DNA of 64,000 nt from Plutella xylostella. Lineage: Eukaryota > Arthropoda > Insecta > Lepidoptera > Plutellidae. Under the pieces are notes generated by a model. It was not told the DNA's origin. It ran no database searches and saw only the letters and a program-made list of their open reading frames with translations. The DNA is taken from the NCBI RefSeq assembly GCF_932276165.1, contig NC_063988.1, forward strand, positions 4,030,001 through 4,094,000, written 5' to 3'. Positions 19,501 through 31,500 of this stretch are shown in pieces (the stretch's first letter is position 1; each line of letters begins with the position of its first letter). The position numbers were made by a program, and so were the translations under genes.

Positions 19501-22500
19501 TAAAATTTCGAATTTCATAGTTCCGAATAATTCACAATCCCGAATTTTAAGTTTCCGAATAACGAAAATCACGAATAGTTTATAAACGAAATTTCAAACA
19601 ACACATTTATTAAAATGACGAAAGTCAATTTTCCGAATATTATTATTTCGATGTTTCAAAAGTACGATTTTTTATTATACCGAATTGTTAAAATTACGAA
19701 TCCCGAAGTTTTAATATTCCGAAAATACAAATTCCCGAATGTTTCTTAGTTAACAAGAAATGGTTATATGAATAATGCAGCATAATGCGTATAATAACAA
19801 TATTTTTTAAGCTATATTATGCGAAACGCTCCGCTCCGCTTCGCTGCGCTCCGCTTTGTTTTTCGATATCTATGTGCACCTAACACGCTCCTCCCCGCTT
19901 TGCTCGTCGTCGCACCTATCTTTAGGTTTAGGTCCTAAGGTTTTTAAGTTTAAACACCATAAAAATCCTAGCAATTGTTTTGCTCTAAATTTGAAACGCT
20001 CCGCTCCGCTTCGCTGCGCTCCGCTTTGTTTTTCGATATCTATGTGCACCTAACACGCTCCTCCTCGCTTTGCTCGTCGTCGCACCTATCTTTAGGTTTA
20101 GGTCCTAAGGTTTTTAAGTTTAAACACCATAAAAATCCTAGCAATTGTTTTGCTCTATATTTGAAACGCTCCGCTCCGCTTCGCTGCGCTCCGCTTTGTT
20201 TTTCGATATCTATGTGCACCTAACACGCTCCTCCTCGCTTTGCTCGTCGTCGCACCTATCTTTTGGTTTTGGTTCTAAAGTTTTAAAGACGTTTATGTTT
20301 TTTTGTCAAAATCACGAATTATCATATTTCCGATCGGGATTTGACTTTTTCGTGATTATAATAAATCGGTATTTTATTTTTCGTATATTAGAGTAATCGT
20401 ATTTTTTAACGTTCGTATATTTAACAATCGTAATAACAATATTCGTGATTATAATATTCGAAATTATAATTTTCGTGATTATTATAATTCGGTATTTTAA
20501 AAAATCGGTATTGCAATATTTCGTAAATTACATATTCGGGGTTATCAAATTCGGAAAAAAGTTTTTCGGAATATTTGGGTGTTCCCCTTTATAGTACTTA
20601 CATGTGGTAGATGTGGTGCGTCCACGGCTGCGTGAGGTTGGGGAAGCGCAGCGTGAGGTCGGAGAACGCGATGGTGAGGTTGGTGCGGAGCGCCACGTTC
20701 TTGGACCGCTTGAGTACTGTCACCATGAGTTGTAGGCCCTCCTCGCAGACGGTGCTGGAGACTAGCATGAACCTGGAATAGAATAAAAGTGTAATGAATG
20801 TGCTCTGATTCATATACCATTTATTTTGTTGAATTTGAGGAGCTGCCTCAAACGCTGCCTGTAACTTCGGCGTACCTACATTTGCTAGCGTCCCGCCCCG
20901 TGATGTCTCACTCACACACTACGTGTGTACTGTAACCCCACCGAATGAGGATGTATCTACGTTACCTGGTAAAAGTAAGAGCAGCGACGGCCTGCAGCTT
21001 CGGCGTGCATTTGGCCGGGTTGGTCAGCAGATGCCTCAGCAGCGGCAGGTACCGTGCAAGCGCCGCGTCCGGGACAGGGTGTCCACTAAGAATCCTCCAA
21101 AAATTTCCCTGACTTTTCCCTGACTTTCCCTGACCATTTCAGATATTTTCCCTGACCAAAAGAGATCAAAATCAAATTAAAAACTTCGACTGCGTAAAAT
21201 ATTTTGCTGTAAAAAGTGTTATATAAAGCCGAAAGAGACGAGAGTGATCAGGCATTTTGAACAATATGAAATTTAAAAAAAAAGATTTTCCATACAAACT
21301 TTGCTAGACAGGTGAAGTTATTTGAGAAAAAAAAGCGAATTTCAAAAACACGTAAAACAAAAGTTGTTTTGAGTGATCCCCTGAGTCACCCTATTTCGGC
21401 TATGTACATCTACCACTATTGCAACATTATGTATAGAAAGCAATGATAAATAAGAACCTACTTCATTTTTTTGTACAACAAAGTTTAAATTCTTTTATTT
21501 TGCCATAACATGTAATTCTTTTTTGTATTTGCAAAATTGAGAAAGAGGTATATATTTTTTTTATTTTCAAAATGTCATTTTACTTTTGAAAAAAGTCATT
21601 TAAAGTTTGGTAACCCAAGCGGAATCCATTGGTTATTATTGCAAAAGACGTTAGTTTTACCTAGTTAATTTTATTTAAGCACACTTATTGATGGTAGGAT
21701 TAGTACAGAGTTCTTTGAAGAAATACGCCTACTCATATATATTTGTTTAAATGAGAGTTTGGAACCAAGTAGATAAACTAAATTTTTTAATTTGTGTATT
21801 TATAAAACTTGTCCTAGCACCTTGTAGTAATCTTAGGAACTTCAAAACCGAAATAACTCAAGTAAAGCGTGTTAATATTTGTAAATACCGTAATTAATTT
21901 AAATAAAAGAAAACCATAATCAAATATTTTCGTATGGGCGCGACGCTTTAAAAAAAATCATTAGGTGCCGCGTGGAGGAAACGCTTCGGCAAGCGCTCCC
22001 GCTGCCGTAGCAAATTATGAGAATTGAGATGAGTGAAATGAGCGCCGATACAGCGCGTCTGCACTAGGGGTGATCGTTAATGGTTTAATTCATTAATTTA
22101 TTACATTAATTATATTTATTAATTAACTACATTGACATAATTTCATTAAACTGATATTGATAATTTAAAAAGTTCGTAAATTTACCGACCGTCCGTATTT
22201 GACTTGCAACGCCCTCTATGATTTTCGATGAGAACAAATTTATCGCCAAGGCGCGAGGCGGCCAAATTCAAGGACACGGTTATTCATTATCGTTTAAGCA
22301 ATGTAATGCACAGGATTATGGTATTTATGTGTATAGCAATAGATGCGAATTATCGTTGAATGCTCCATTAACGTTTAAGCGATGTAATGCACAGGGTTAT
22401 GGTATTTATGAGTATAGTAATAGATGCGAATTATCATTGAATGCGGGATTACTGTTAACGATATACCATCAACCATAAACCATAACTTTATTTTCACTAA

Positions 22501-25500
22501 TTCACTGAATGATAATTTAAACACGGAAGTCGAAAGTAAAATAATTTTCACGTCGCGTAAGTATTATTGTTATTGATGTCGAGTAAAGTAGATTGCAATA
22601 ATAAATATTTCTTAAGTTCGATTTCAGAAGTTAAAGGTAGGTATAAAGTATGGTTAGTGTAATGATTAAGTTATAAACTGTTCAAATAAACTTGGATTAG
22701 TGATAAGTGATTGCAGTAAACTGTAAATAAACCCATAGTAATTTCTGTAAAAAGACTCTTATAAAGGAACCACTACAAACTTTAAAACGCATTTAAAATT
22801 AATGCACATTTCCGTATACAGCGATTAACCAAACAAAAAAACCCAGTAGGTATAACATCATTATTAAACTCTTAACCATATCACCTCTGAGTTTAATTAT
22901 TTGAAGTCAATAAAAATAACCAACAACCAATCAGCGTTTTTATCTGTTAACAATTATTCATTAATATTAACTGTTAACATATTATGATATTTTATATTAT
23001 TCATTATCAATTAACCATTATTCAGTTTTAACTCTTATTCTCATCTCTAGTCTGCACCAACACTTTATGTGAGGACTTATTTTTCATCACGAACTCTTAA
23101 AACAAAAGTGGTTCAGAAAGGCAAGCTGAGTCACACTCTTTTGAATGAAATTTAACTAAGGGAACATAATTTTACTATTGAACAAACTATGAACTGAGTC
23201 TGGAATCTGGCTTACGAGATTTTATTTTATGACTTACGTATTTTACGTATAAAATAGAAGAAAAGTAATAATTAGTAAAGGAAAGAATTACAATTCAGAA
23301 AAAATATATGCTTTACTAGTCATTTTTCCCTGACTTTCCAGGTGGCCCATCAATTTCCCTGACTTTCCATGACCACCTTGAGCTTCCCTGACTTTTCCCT
23401 GACTATCCCTGACTTTCCAGATAGTGGACACCCTGGGGAACACGATGTCTCGCTCGCACACGCTGCGAACTATAACCCGACCGAATGAGGTTGTATCTAA
23501 GTTACCTGGTAAAAGTAAGCGCAGCAGCGGCCTGCAGCTTCGGCGTGCATTTGGCCGGATTAGTCAGTAGATGCCTCAGCAGCGGCAGGTAGCGTGCGAG
23601 CGAGGCGTCCGGGCCCACGATGTCTCGCTCGCACATTCTACGCACTATAACCCAACCGAATGAGGATGTATCTAGGTTACCTGGTAAAAGTAAGCGCAGC
23701 AGCGGCCTGCAGCTTCGGCGTGCATTTGGCCGGATTAGTCAGCAGATGCCTCAGCAGCGGCAGGTAGCGTGCGAGCGAGGCGTCCGGGCCCACGATGTCT
23801 CGCTCGCACACGCTGCGCACGTACTCTGCGTCCGCGTCGTCCGCCACCGCGCCTTCTAGGCCCGCCTCGTCTTCCGTCATTGTTGTGTTCACCTGGGGAA
23901 ATATGAATGATATTATACTATAAACTACGCCTAGTGTTTTTTTAAATAAAGCGCCAAAAATGATAGGTTAATTGAAGAAATTGACCAAAAATAACCATTT
24001 ACTTTAGACAACTATAATTTAACATTTAAAATACAAGTCATTCACTGAGAGTCGCCTTTGATAGCAATAGCCCCGCCAGGCCTAATATATTTTCTAATCC
24101 GGGCATCCCTCTTATTACAAACTTACCGATTGACCGAATAGGCCGCAGGAAAGGATTTGTCCTCAAGTGACGTATCTTACCTGTTGCCACTAATGATAAT
24201 ATTGTGGCTGGCCGATTCTTTCTTTCACTACAGTGACAAACCCTCGTGTAAACCATAATTTGTATCATCGACTAAGTAACAAAAAGATACAGAAGGAAGT
24301 AAAAAGCTCACCGAAGGTCCCTTAGACGTCACACTAGTAGACCTATTATGGTGTCTTGAAGAGGCGCTGGCGTTGCTGGCGTTCATGAGCGTCTGGCGGC
24401 GCAGGTCGGCCACGGGCCCGCGCTTGCGGCCCGGCGTGGCTAGTTGACCGGCCTTCTTCTTGCGCTTCTCTTCCACTTTGCGGTCTTCACGAACCTGGGA
24501 GGTAAGAAGGGACGGATGAGGTGTAAGTTCTGGGGCTGCTAAGAGTGAAATTAGTGATTGAAGAGAGTGGTTTAGTAGGGTAACCAGATTCACTTTGGAA
24601 GGTCCGGAATAGGGCACGATTATCATGGATTAATCGGTATGTATTACAGTACTAATAAATCTAATTATTAACAGTCAATACAGTTAAAATATAGATAAGT
24701 AAATACAAACAAATTAGAGTTTACTCAACAGGGTTTGGGTTTTTAATCTGAAACGAAGATATTGTAACTGTAGGTAATAGATTCACATAAAGCAGAAGAA
24801 TGAAGAAAATAAATAAATATTGGACAATGAATTAGTCTTTAAACTTGTCTGAACACAAAAGTAAATAAACCTCACCTGATTCCGTCTCCTCAGCTCGCTA
24901 TACACGCAAATATCCAGATAGATCAGTTGCTGCAGCGCCACTTGGCCCAGCACAAACACAAACCGGATCAACAGTTCCGTCGGGAAACTGGCTTCCTCCT
25001 CATTTTCGACATCCTTCACTATCAGCTCTTCCATCCGTCGGTACATTTCTGTGAGGATCTTGGAGCAGACGGTGTCGGGAGTGTCGCAGGTGGCGTAGAC
25101 TAGGTCTATGCAGTTCGCTGCAAAAGCGTTGAACTTGTTGCACTTGGAGAACGTGTCCATGAGACTGTCGTAGACGGCGGTGAAGATCGCGTGCTCAGCT
25201 GGGTATCTAGAAGGAAATTGAATAGATTATCGATTTATCTGTTAACAAGCAGGTCTATTAATTCCATGATTTAATCCTTCCCTACTCTCTAGCTGAGTTA
25301 TAAAAGCTGACCCAGAATCCGTGACGTGTATGGAATTTCTAGTACTACAGAATACTTGGCTTAGATCAGGGTAACAATGTCAATGAAGAAAAGCCACGCA
25401 ATCATAGCTATAGATGTAACAGTCCATTTGAACAATGCCAACTTATCAAGTTGATACGTAGGTATCTCTTTCTTTGGTTGTGGAGACCAAAAAAAAAAAC

Positions 25501-28500
25501 CCACACAGGTACCTGTTATTCTTCTTCCCTAGCGCCAGCAACAACTGCGCACTCAACGTCCTCGCATGATAATCAGCAGTCAGCCCATGTTGCAATACCA
25601 CGTCCATATTAGCCAGCGCGACGGAGGGCTTGGCGCGCGCCACCATGACCAGTAGGGCTTGTTAATTAGCTATCGTCTTTCCTTTTCTATGTGTTGATAC
25701 AAATAATAAGAAAATTAACATACCTGTTATTCTTCTTCCCTAGAGCCAACAACAACTGAGCACTCAAAGTCCTCGCATGGTAATCAGCCGTCAGCCCATG
25801 TTGCAATACCACGTCCATGTTAGCCAGCGCCACGGAGGGCTTGGCTCGTGCGACCATGACTAGTAATGAGAGAGCCGCGTAGCTGTCCGTGTCTGTTGTG
25901 CCGTCGATCTTCTTGAGGAACATCTCCCAGAATACCTGAGTATGGATTGATAGTTGATGAGTGATGATTTATTAGTTGAAGTGGCAATGGGCTACGAGCT
26001 GATGTAGAACTTATAGGTGAGTTAAAGGACCACGAACTGTGGTATCATTCGAAACATCGTCCCAGTAGATAAGCGGTGGTAGTATGCATGAAATCCGCAC
26101 TATACTATATTTATAGAAATACATCAGGTGCACAAAGGAGCATCCTCAAGTGAAGTATTTTGTCCTGTTCGTTATACATACGACCGGCGCACCCTGGTTA
26201 GTGAGCAATTGTCGCTTATCTGACTGCCTAATCCTGTCACCACGGTGACAAACCCTAGACTGGACTAAGAAGAGCATACCTGTATAATGGAGGGCGATAT
26301 GTCCCCCTTCTCCAGCCACTTCTCCACGAGATGCTCGAGCGCCAGCGCGCTGCCGCGGTCCACGTGCGACATGAGTGCGACAAGGTTCTTCGCGATGGTG
26401 AACGCGCGCGCTCGCTCGGCCTTTGTCTCACACTCGAGGTACATGTCGCGGTACGCGCGTTCTACCGCTTCGCGCTTGTCCTGGAATTTGTGAATGAAAT
26501 TGAAGAATATTTATTAGCTTAGCGTACAAAAAGCCCGCAGCTCAGCATATGCTGTATTACTTGCTTTCGGGAGAACCGTTTGGGACATCAGCCACTTTTA
26601 GCTTGAATGGCGCGTGTATATTGGCTTACGGGACTACGTTCTAGAACATTCTAGATAGTTTGGAGAAAAAAAAGTATTGCCCATCGCTTGCTTCCAAAAA
26701 ACAAGTTAAAATATACTATGAAATATTATCTACCAACCTGATCAGGCGACCAGACCAGCAACAGCATATTAGCCACGCCCATCTTGGCCGACTCGATCTT
26801 GAAGTGATGCGCCGCGGTAAAGAACTCAATCGCCTCACTGACGTCACCCGCTTGCTTCGACATCAACAGCGAGTTAATTAACGGTACGGCCTCAGACATC
26901 GTGCGACTGAAATGCACTGATTCCTGCAGAAACGCCACGATGCCCTCTTTCTCTTCCACTCGCTTGTATAGCGCTAGCTCGTTCTCGCATTGCTGAGTGA
27001 GCGAGGACTCTGGCCGCTCGGGGACGATGAATACGTTGCGCAGGAGTGCTACGAAGTATTCGATCTGTAATGTTATTTTAATAGTTTATTTGACTTGATG
27101 TATTTCAGAAGATAGCGTCTCAAGTTATTTAGATAAATAGTGAAATTTGAGCTATGGATATGAAAAAGACTTACATAATATAGATAGACTTTTCACTTAC
27201 TTGATCACTCTTCTCCATTTGGCATCTAAGCAGTTTAGCATCAGGATACTGTCTCTCAGTGTGCTTGACCATAAGATACGCTTTGTAGTACTGTTTATCT
27301 TTCATACTCTTGCGGATGGAATCATACAAATTTTCTAAGGTAGCCTGAGACAGATCTGGTTCGTCTTGGGTCATTGTGTCTATGTTCTCTTTTATAGTAG
27401 AAATAACATCCTTTTCGATTTTATCCCACTTTTCTACCAACTTTGGATCTGGTCCAGGATTGAGCTTCTTCTGAAGATCTTCCAATATTTTCGTTTCTTC
27501 TGCTAATTGTTGTTCGAGAATTTCTAGTTTTAATTGTGCTGAGAATGGGTTGCATTCTAGGAAGACCTGAAATTACACATACCGATAATTATACATACCG
27601 ATATAGCTCTTCGAATTCGAATAATCGTTGATATACATAAGTTATCTAGTGGAGATCACGAGTTCACCAGTAAGCAAACCTTCAGACTACTAGAACAGTA
27701 GCCAGTAGTGGTTGGATGATGAATGCCGAGGGCAGATTATGGTGGCACTTCTTTCGTTTTAATTATCCTTCCAATGTTTATAAGCTAACATTTGCTGCCC
27801 ACACATACCTTAAGCAGTTGTATAGCGGCCTTGCGCACAATAGCGGCCTTGTCCTTGAGGCGGGCGGCGGCGCGCGTGAGCACGGCGCGCTGGCGGCTCA
27901 CCGGCACGCCGCCTTCGCGCTGCAGCCGCGTCCAGAATTGTAGCACCTGCGATAGTTGGGGAGTTAACATGTTGATAGCGACAGTTGATGAGGTAATATG
28001 TTTTTAGTGACAGTTGATGAGGTAACATGTTTCTAAATATGAAAGGCTAAGAGCGTGCCGCGCTTGAATGAGTTTGAGCATTTAGGGTGGAATGCACAAC
28101 GGGATGTAATGTAATGAGTAGGATATTTACACGGGAGCTAGGCAGGATGAACTGAAAATAAGGGGATATGTACAAAAGTGGTACTCAAGAGAAACAAGTA
28201 TAGGAACTTCATTCCATTACCTTAAACTTCTCAGAATATATCTGATTAGAGTAAAAACGTTTAGTCATCACATAAGTCAGCTTTATGAGAGCAAAGAAGA
28301 GAAAATTATGGTATCTATTGACTACACCTATTTATATGAGATACGGTAGTAAAAAAATCAGACTCTTCTCTATTCTAGGTTTTACCTTATATGATGACCA
28401 CCTACTTTATGCCTCACATACGCCGACAGATCATGCATATGTTCATACAGGTCGTCTAACATGTTGTCCCGCCGCGCACGCGCCGCGTCGTCCAGCCCCT

Positions 28501-31500
28501 CGCCGCTCAGCGCCGCGCTGATCACTGAGCACATCATGCCCAGGGCCTGAAGTCTGCTAAGGAATGGCGGCTCAATGCTGTGTCATCTGAATGGTTTTCC
28601 GACTTTAGGTATCTGTTTTCACTTGGTTAGTGAGTCCCAGTAGTGCATATGAAACACTTACCACTTATTACTGTTTATTAACGTTAGTTATTTAAAAAAG
28701 ATGCAATAAATATTTCCTAAAACGCAGATAATGAATACCTACAGTGCGAAACCCATGCTGCCGACACACAACTGTGCCGCCATTCCTTAGCAGACTTGGG
28801 GCCCTGGATTGAGACACACTGTATAAGTTACCACGTACCTTATGCCTCACATACGCCGACAAGTCGTGCATGTGTTCATACAGGTCGTCCAACATGTCGT
28901 CGCGCCGCGCGCGCGCCGCGTCGTCCAGCCCCTCGCCGCTCAGCGCCGCGCTGATCACTGAGCACATCATGCCCAGGACTGAGATGCGGAGCGTGTACGA
29001 CTGTGGAAAGGGGGTAATAGGGGTTAGGTGACATGTTATAATCGTTAGAGCACCTGTAAAATGCCATAGGTAATCTAACCATATGTGGCAAATATACGGG
29101 GAAAGTTAGGATAGCAATAAATTTGTAGATGTAATAACGACACGTGAGAGGTGGATAAAAAAAATAGAGAGTAAGGCGAATATTTATACCTTGCTAAAAG
29201 TCACAAAATGAGGATGTGACAATACAGGATACATATTTCCAAGGCACTTAATCGTTATGTTATGAGATATAATTATAACTTACCTCATCGCTCTCTAGAT
29301 AGGGCTGCTGAGTGGCGATGGAGGCGGTCATCTCGCGCGGTAGGTCGGCAGCCAGCTCACACACACACACACACACACAGACACACGCTATACACACCTC
29401 GTCGCTCTCTAGATAGGGCTGCAGCGTGGCGATGGCGGCGGTCATCTCGCGCGGCAGGTCACACACACACACACACACACACACACGCTATACACACCTC
29501 GTCGCTCTCTAGATAGGGCTGCAGCGTGGCGATGGCGGCGGTCATCTCCCGCGGCAACTCGGTGGCCAGCTCACACACACACACACACACACGCTATACA
29601 CACCTCGTCGCTCTCTAGATAGGGCTGCAGCGTGGCGATGGCGGCGGTCATCTCTCGCGGCAGCTCGGTGGCCAGCTCACACACACACACACACTACACA
29701 CCTCATCACTCTCTAGATAGGGCTGCAGCGTGGCGATGGCGGCGGTCATCTCTTGCGGCAGGGCGGTGGCCAGCTCCAGCAGGAAGGCGCCGCAGTGCCG
29801 CGCCGCGCCGCCGCCCTCGCCCTCCTCCGTCTGCGACAGCGCCTCAGCTATCTCGCGCACCTGGCAACATTCATACATATTATGTAGGTGTAGGTAGGTA
29901 GACTAGGCCTAAACCCTTGCCCCAGTAGTGGGGACGTGATGGTAGGTGACCAGAAGCGTAGTGGCTATAGCATAGAATAACAAGTACAGTAGTAGTACTA
30001 GTTTATTTCTTTCTTCTTCTTCTACTCGTTATTCTATGGTTATAGTGACCCTTGTGCCGATATTTGTTTAAAGATTTTCATTCTAAAATGTTTGTTATGA
30101 AACCCATCCAACTTTGGTCCAAATCGAACACAACAACATATCATAGTTCTATAATCATACAGTTTATGCTTACCATCTGAGGTCCAAAAGTGGTCAGGTC
30201 GAACTCTTTAGTCAGTTGCACCACGCCAGCACAAATTGGTGACACTGAATGTTCATGTGTTTGTAGAACCTGAAATAATACAAATAGATATACAAAAGAT
30301 CCATACCACTATCAAGTACTATCTTTTACTTTTAAAAGGTGTTGCTGATATTTACCTGCACAAGTTTGATTAGGCATGAAGTGCCATGGTTGTACTTCTT
30401 TATAAGAACCCCAAGTACTTGGAACACAGTCTCTCGGACAGCTTTGTTCTTGATGATTTGTTCTTCCAGAGCCTTGTAGCATGGATCAGCTACCATGCTG
30501 GAATATGATAAATAAAAGATTATTTGATTATTAAAAGGAAATGGACTTTAAGGAGCACAAGTGTGAACAGTAACTATCCTAGCTAAATAAAGTGAAAATT
30601 TTTACAAAATAAATGGTCTGACAAATATTGATTAAGCGTTTTTGCGCCCAATACAACTTACGAAACAAAGTTGTCCTCAGCGAGTGGGGGGTCCCACAGG
30701 CGCGACAGTGGCTGCTGCAGCACCAAGTAGAGGGACACCAGTGCAGCCTGCTTGTCCGCCTCCGTCCAGCCACAGAACTCCTCGTCGTCCGTCGCCTTCT
30801 TGCCTTTCTTACCCAGGGTCAGCTTGGTTGAGTTCTGAAGGGAATGATGTAGTGCATTTTGTAGATTACACTTATGATTTTTTTATTCCAGATAATGTAA
30901 TAAAATATTTTTTCTGACTAAATTTAACTGATCAGTAATAAGAAATAAATGAAAAGTTAAAATGACCACTTACATCAGCTGCTAGCTTAGCGTCTTTGGT
31001 TTTCATGATGCTGCTGAACAAATACATTGTCATTTTAACTACATTCAAGTTTTTCACTCTGACATCGGGATCTATTTCTTTATCTTGAAATATAACTTCC
31101 AAGTGGTTACACATATTCTTGGCTGCTCTCGTTATGTGATCAAAACCTGGAAAGAGTATGAAAGTAATTGGTAACATATTAAACTTCAAATTAACAGACT
31201 TGACTAAAGTGGGAAAGTAAGTTTAGTGTGCTTTACCTTTGTTTATTATGGCCCATTCCAGCTTGGTGCCATGAACTATGATAGAGAAGTAGGTGTCAAA
31301 GTGTTCCAGAATATATTCAACCCCTTCAGCATTGTACGCTCTAGCAGCATCTGTAAAGGAAAAAGTTAGAATTGTTATAATAGATATAAACACTCACGGC
31401 TTGTACTGATGTAATGTGTGTATGAAGGCACAGTATAAAAGCAGCACCCTTATTGAAACACTTATGTTAGTCCCAATGTAATAGAGGAAGGCCTCATGCA

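Noticed and set aside
19823..20290. Protein-coding repeat (three overlapping ORFs of about 80 codons)
   Set aside because: The ORFs arise from the 170-bp tandem core; each is the same chance reading and the unit also occurs in a non-coding element at 40.3 kb.
22218..22478. 86-codon ORF with internal repeats
   Set aside because: It lies in a non-autonomous transposon and simply translates an 81-bp tandem pair.
24038..24268. 76-codon minus-strand ORF in an NCAPD2 intron
   Set aside because: Falls between exons 15 and 16 with no homology; the neighbouring exons join perfectly without it.
29260..29700. CRISPR-like array or regular direct repeats
   Set aside because: Units are pieces of an NCAPD2 exon separated by CA microsatellite; this is a eukaryotic gene.
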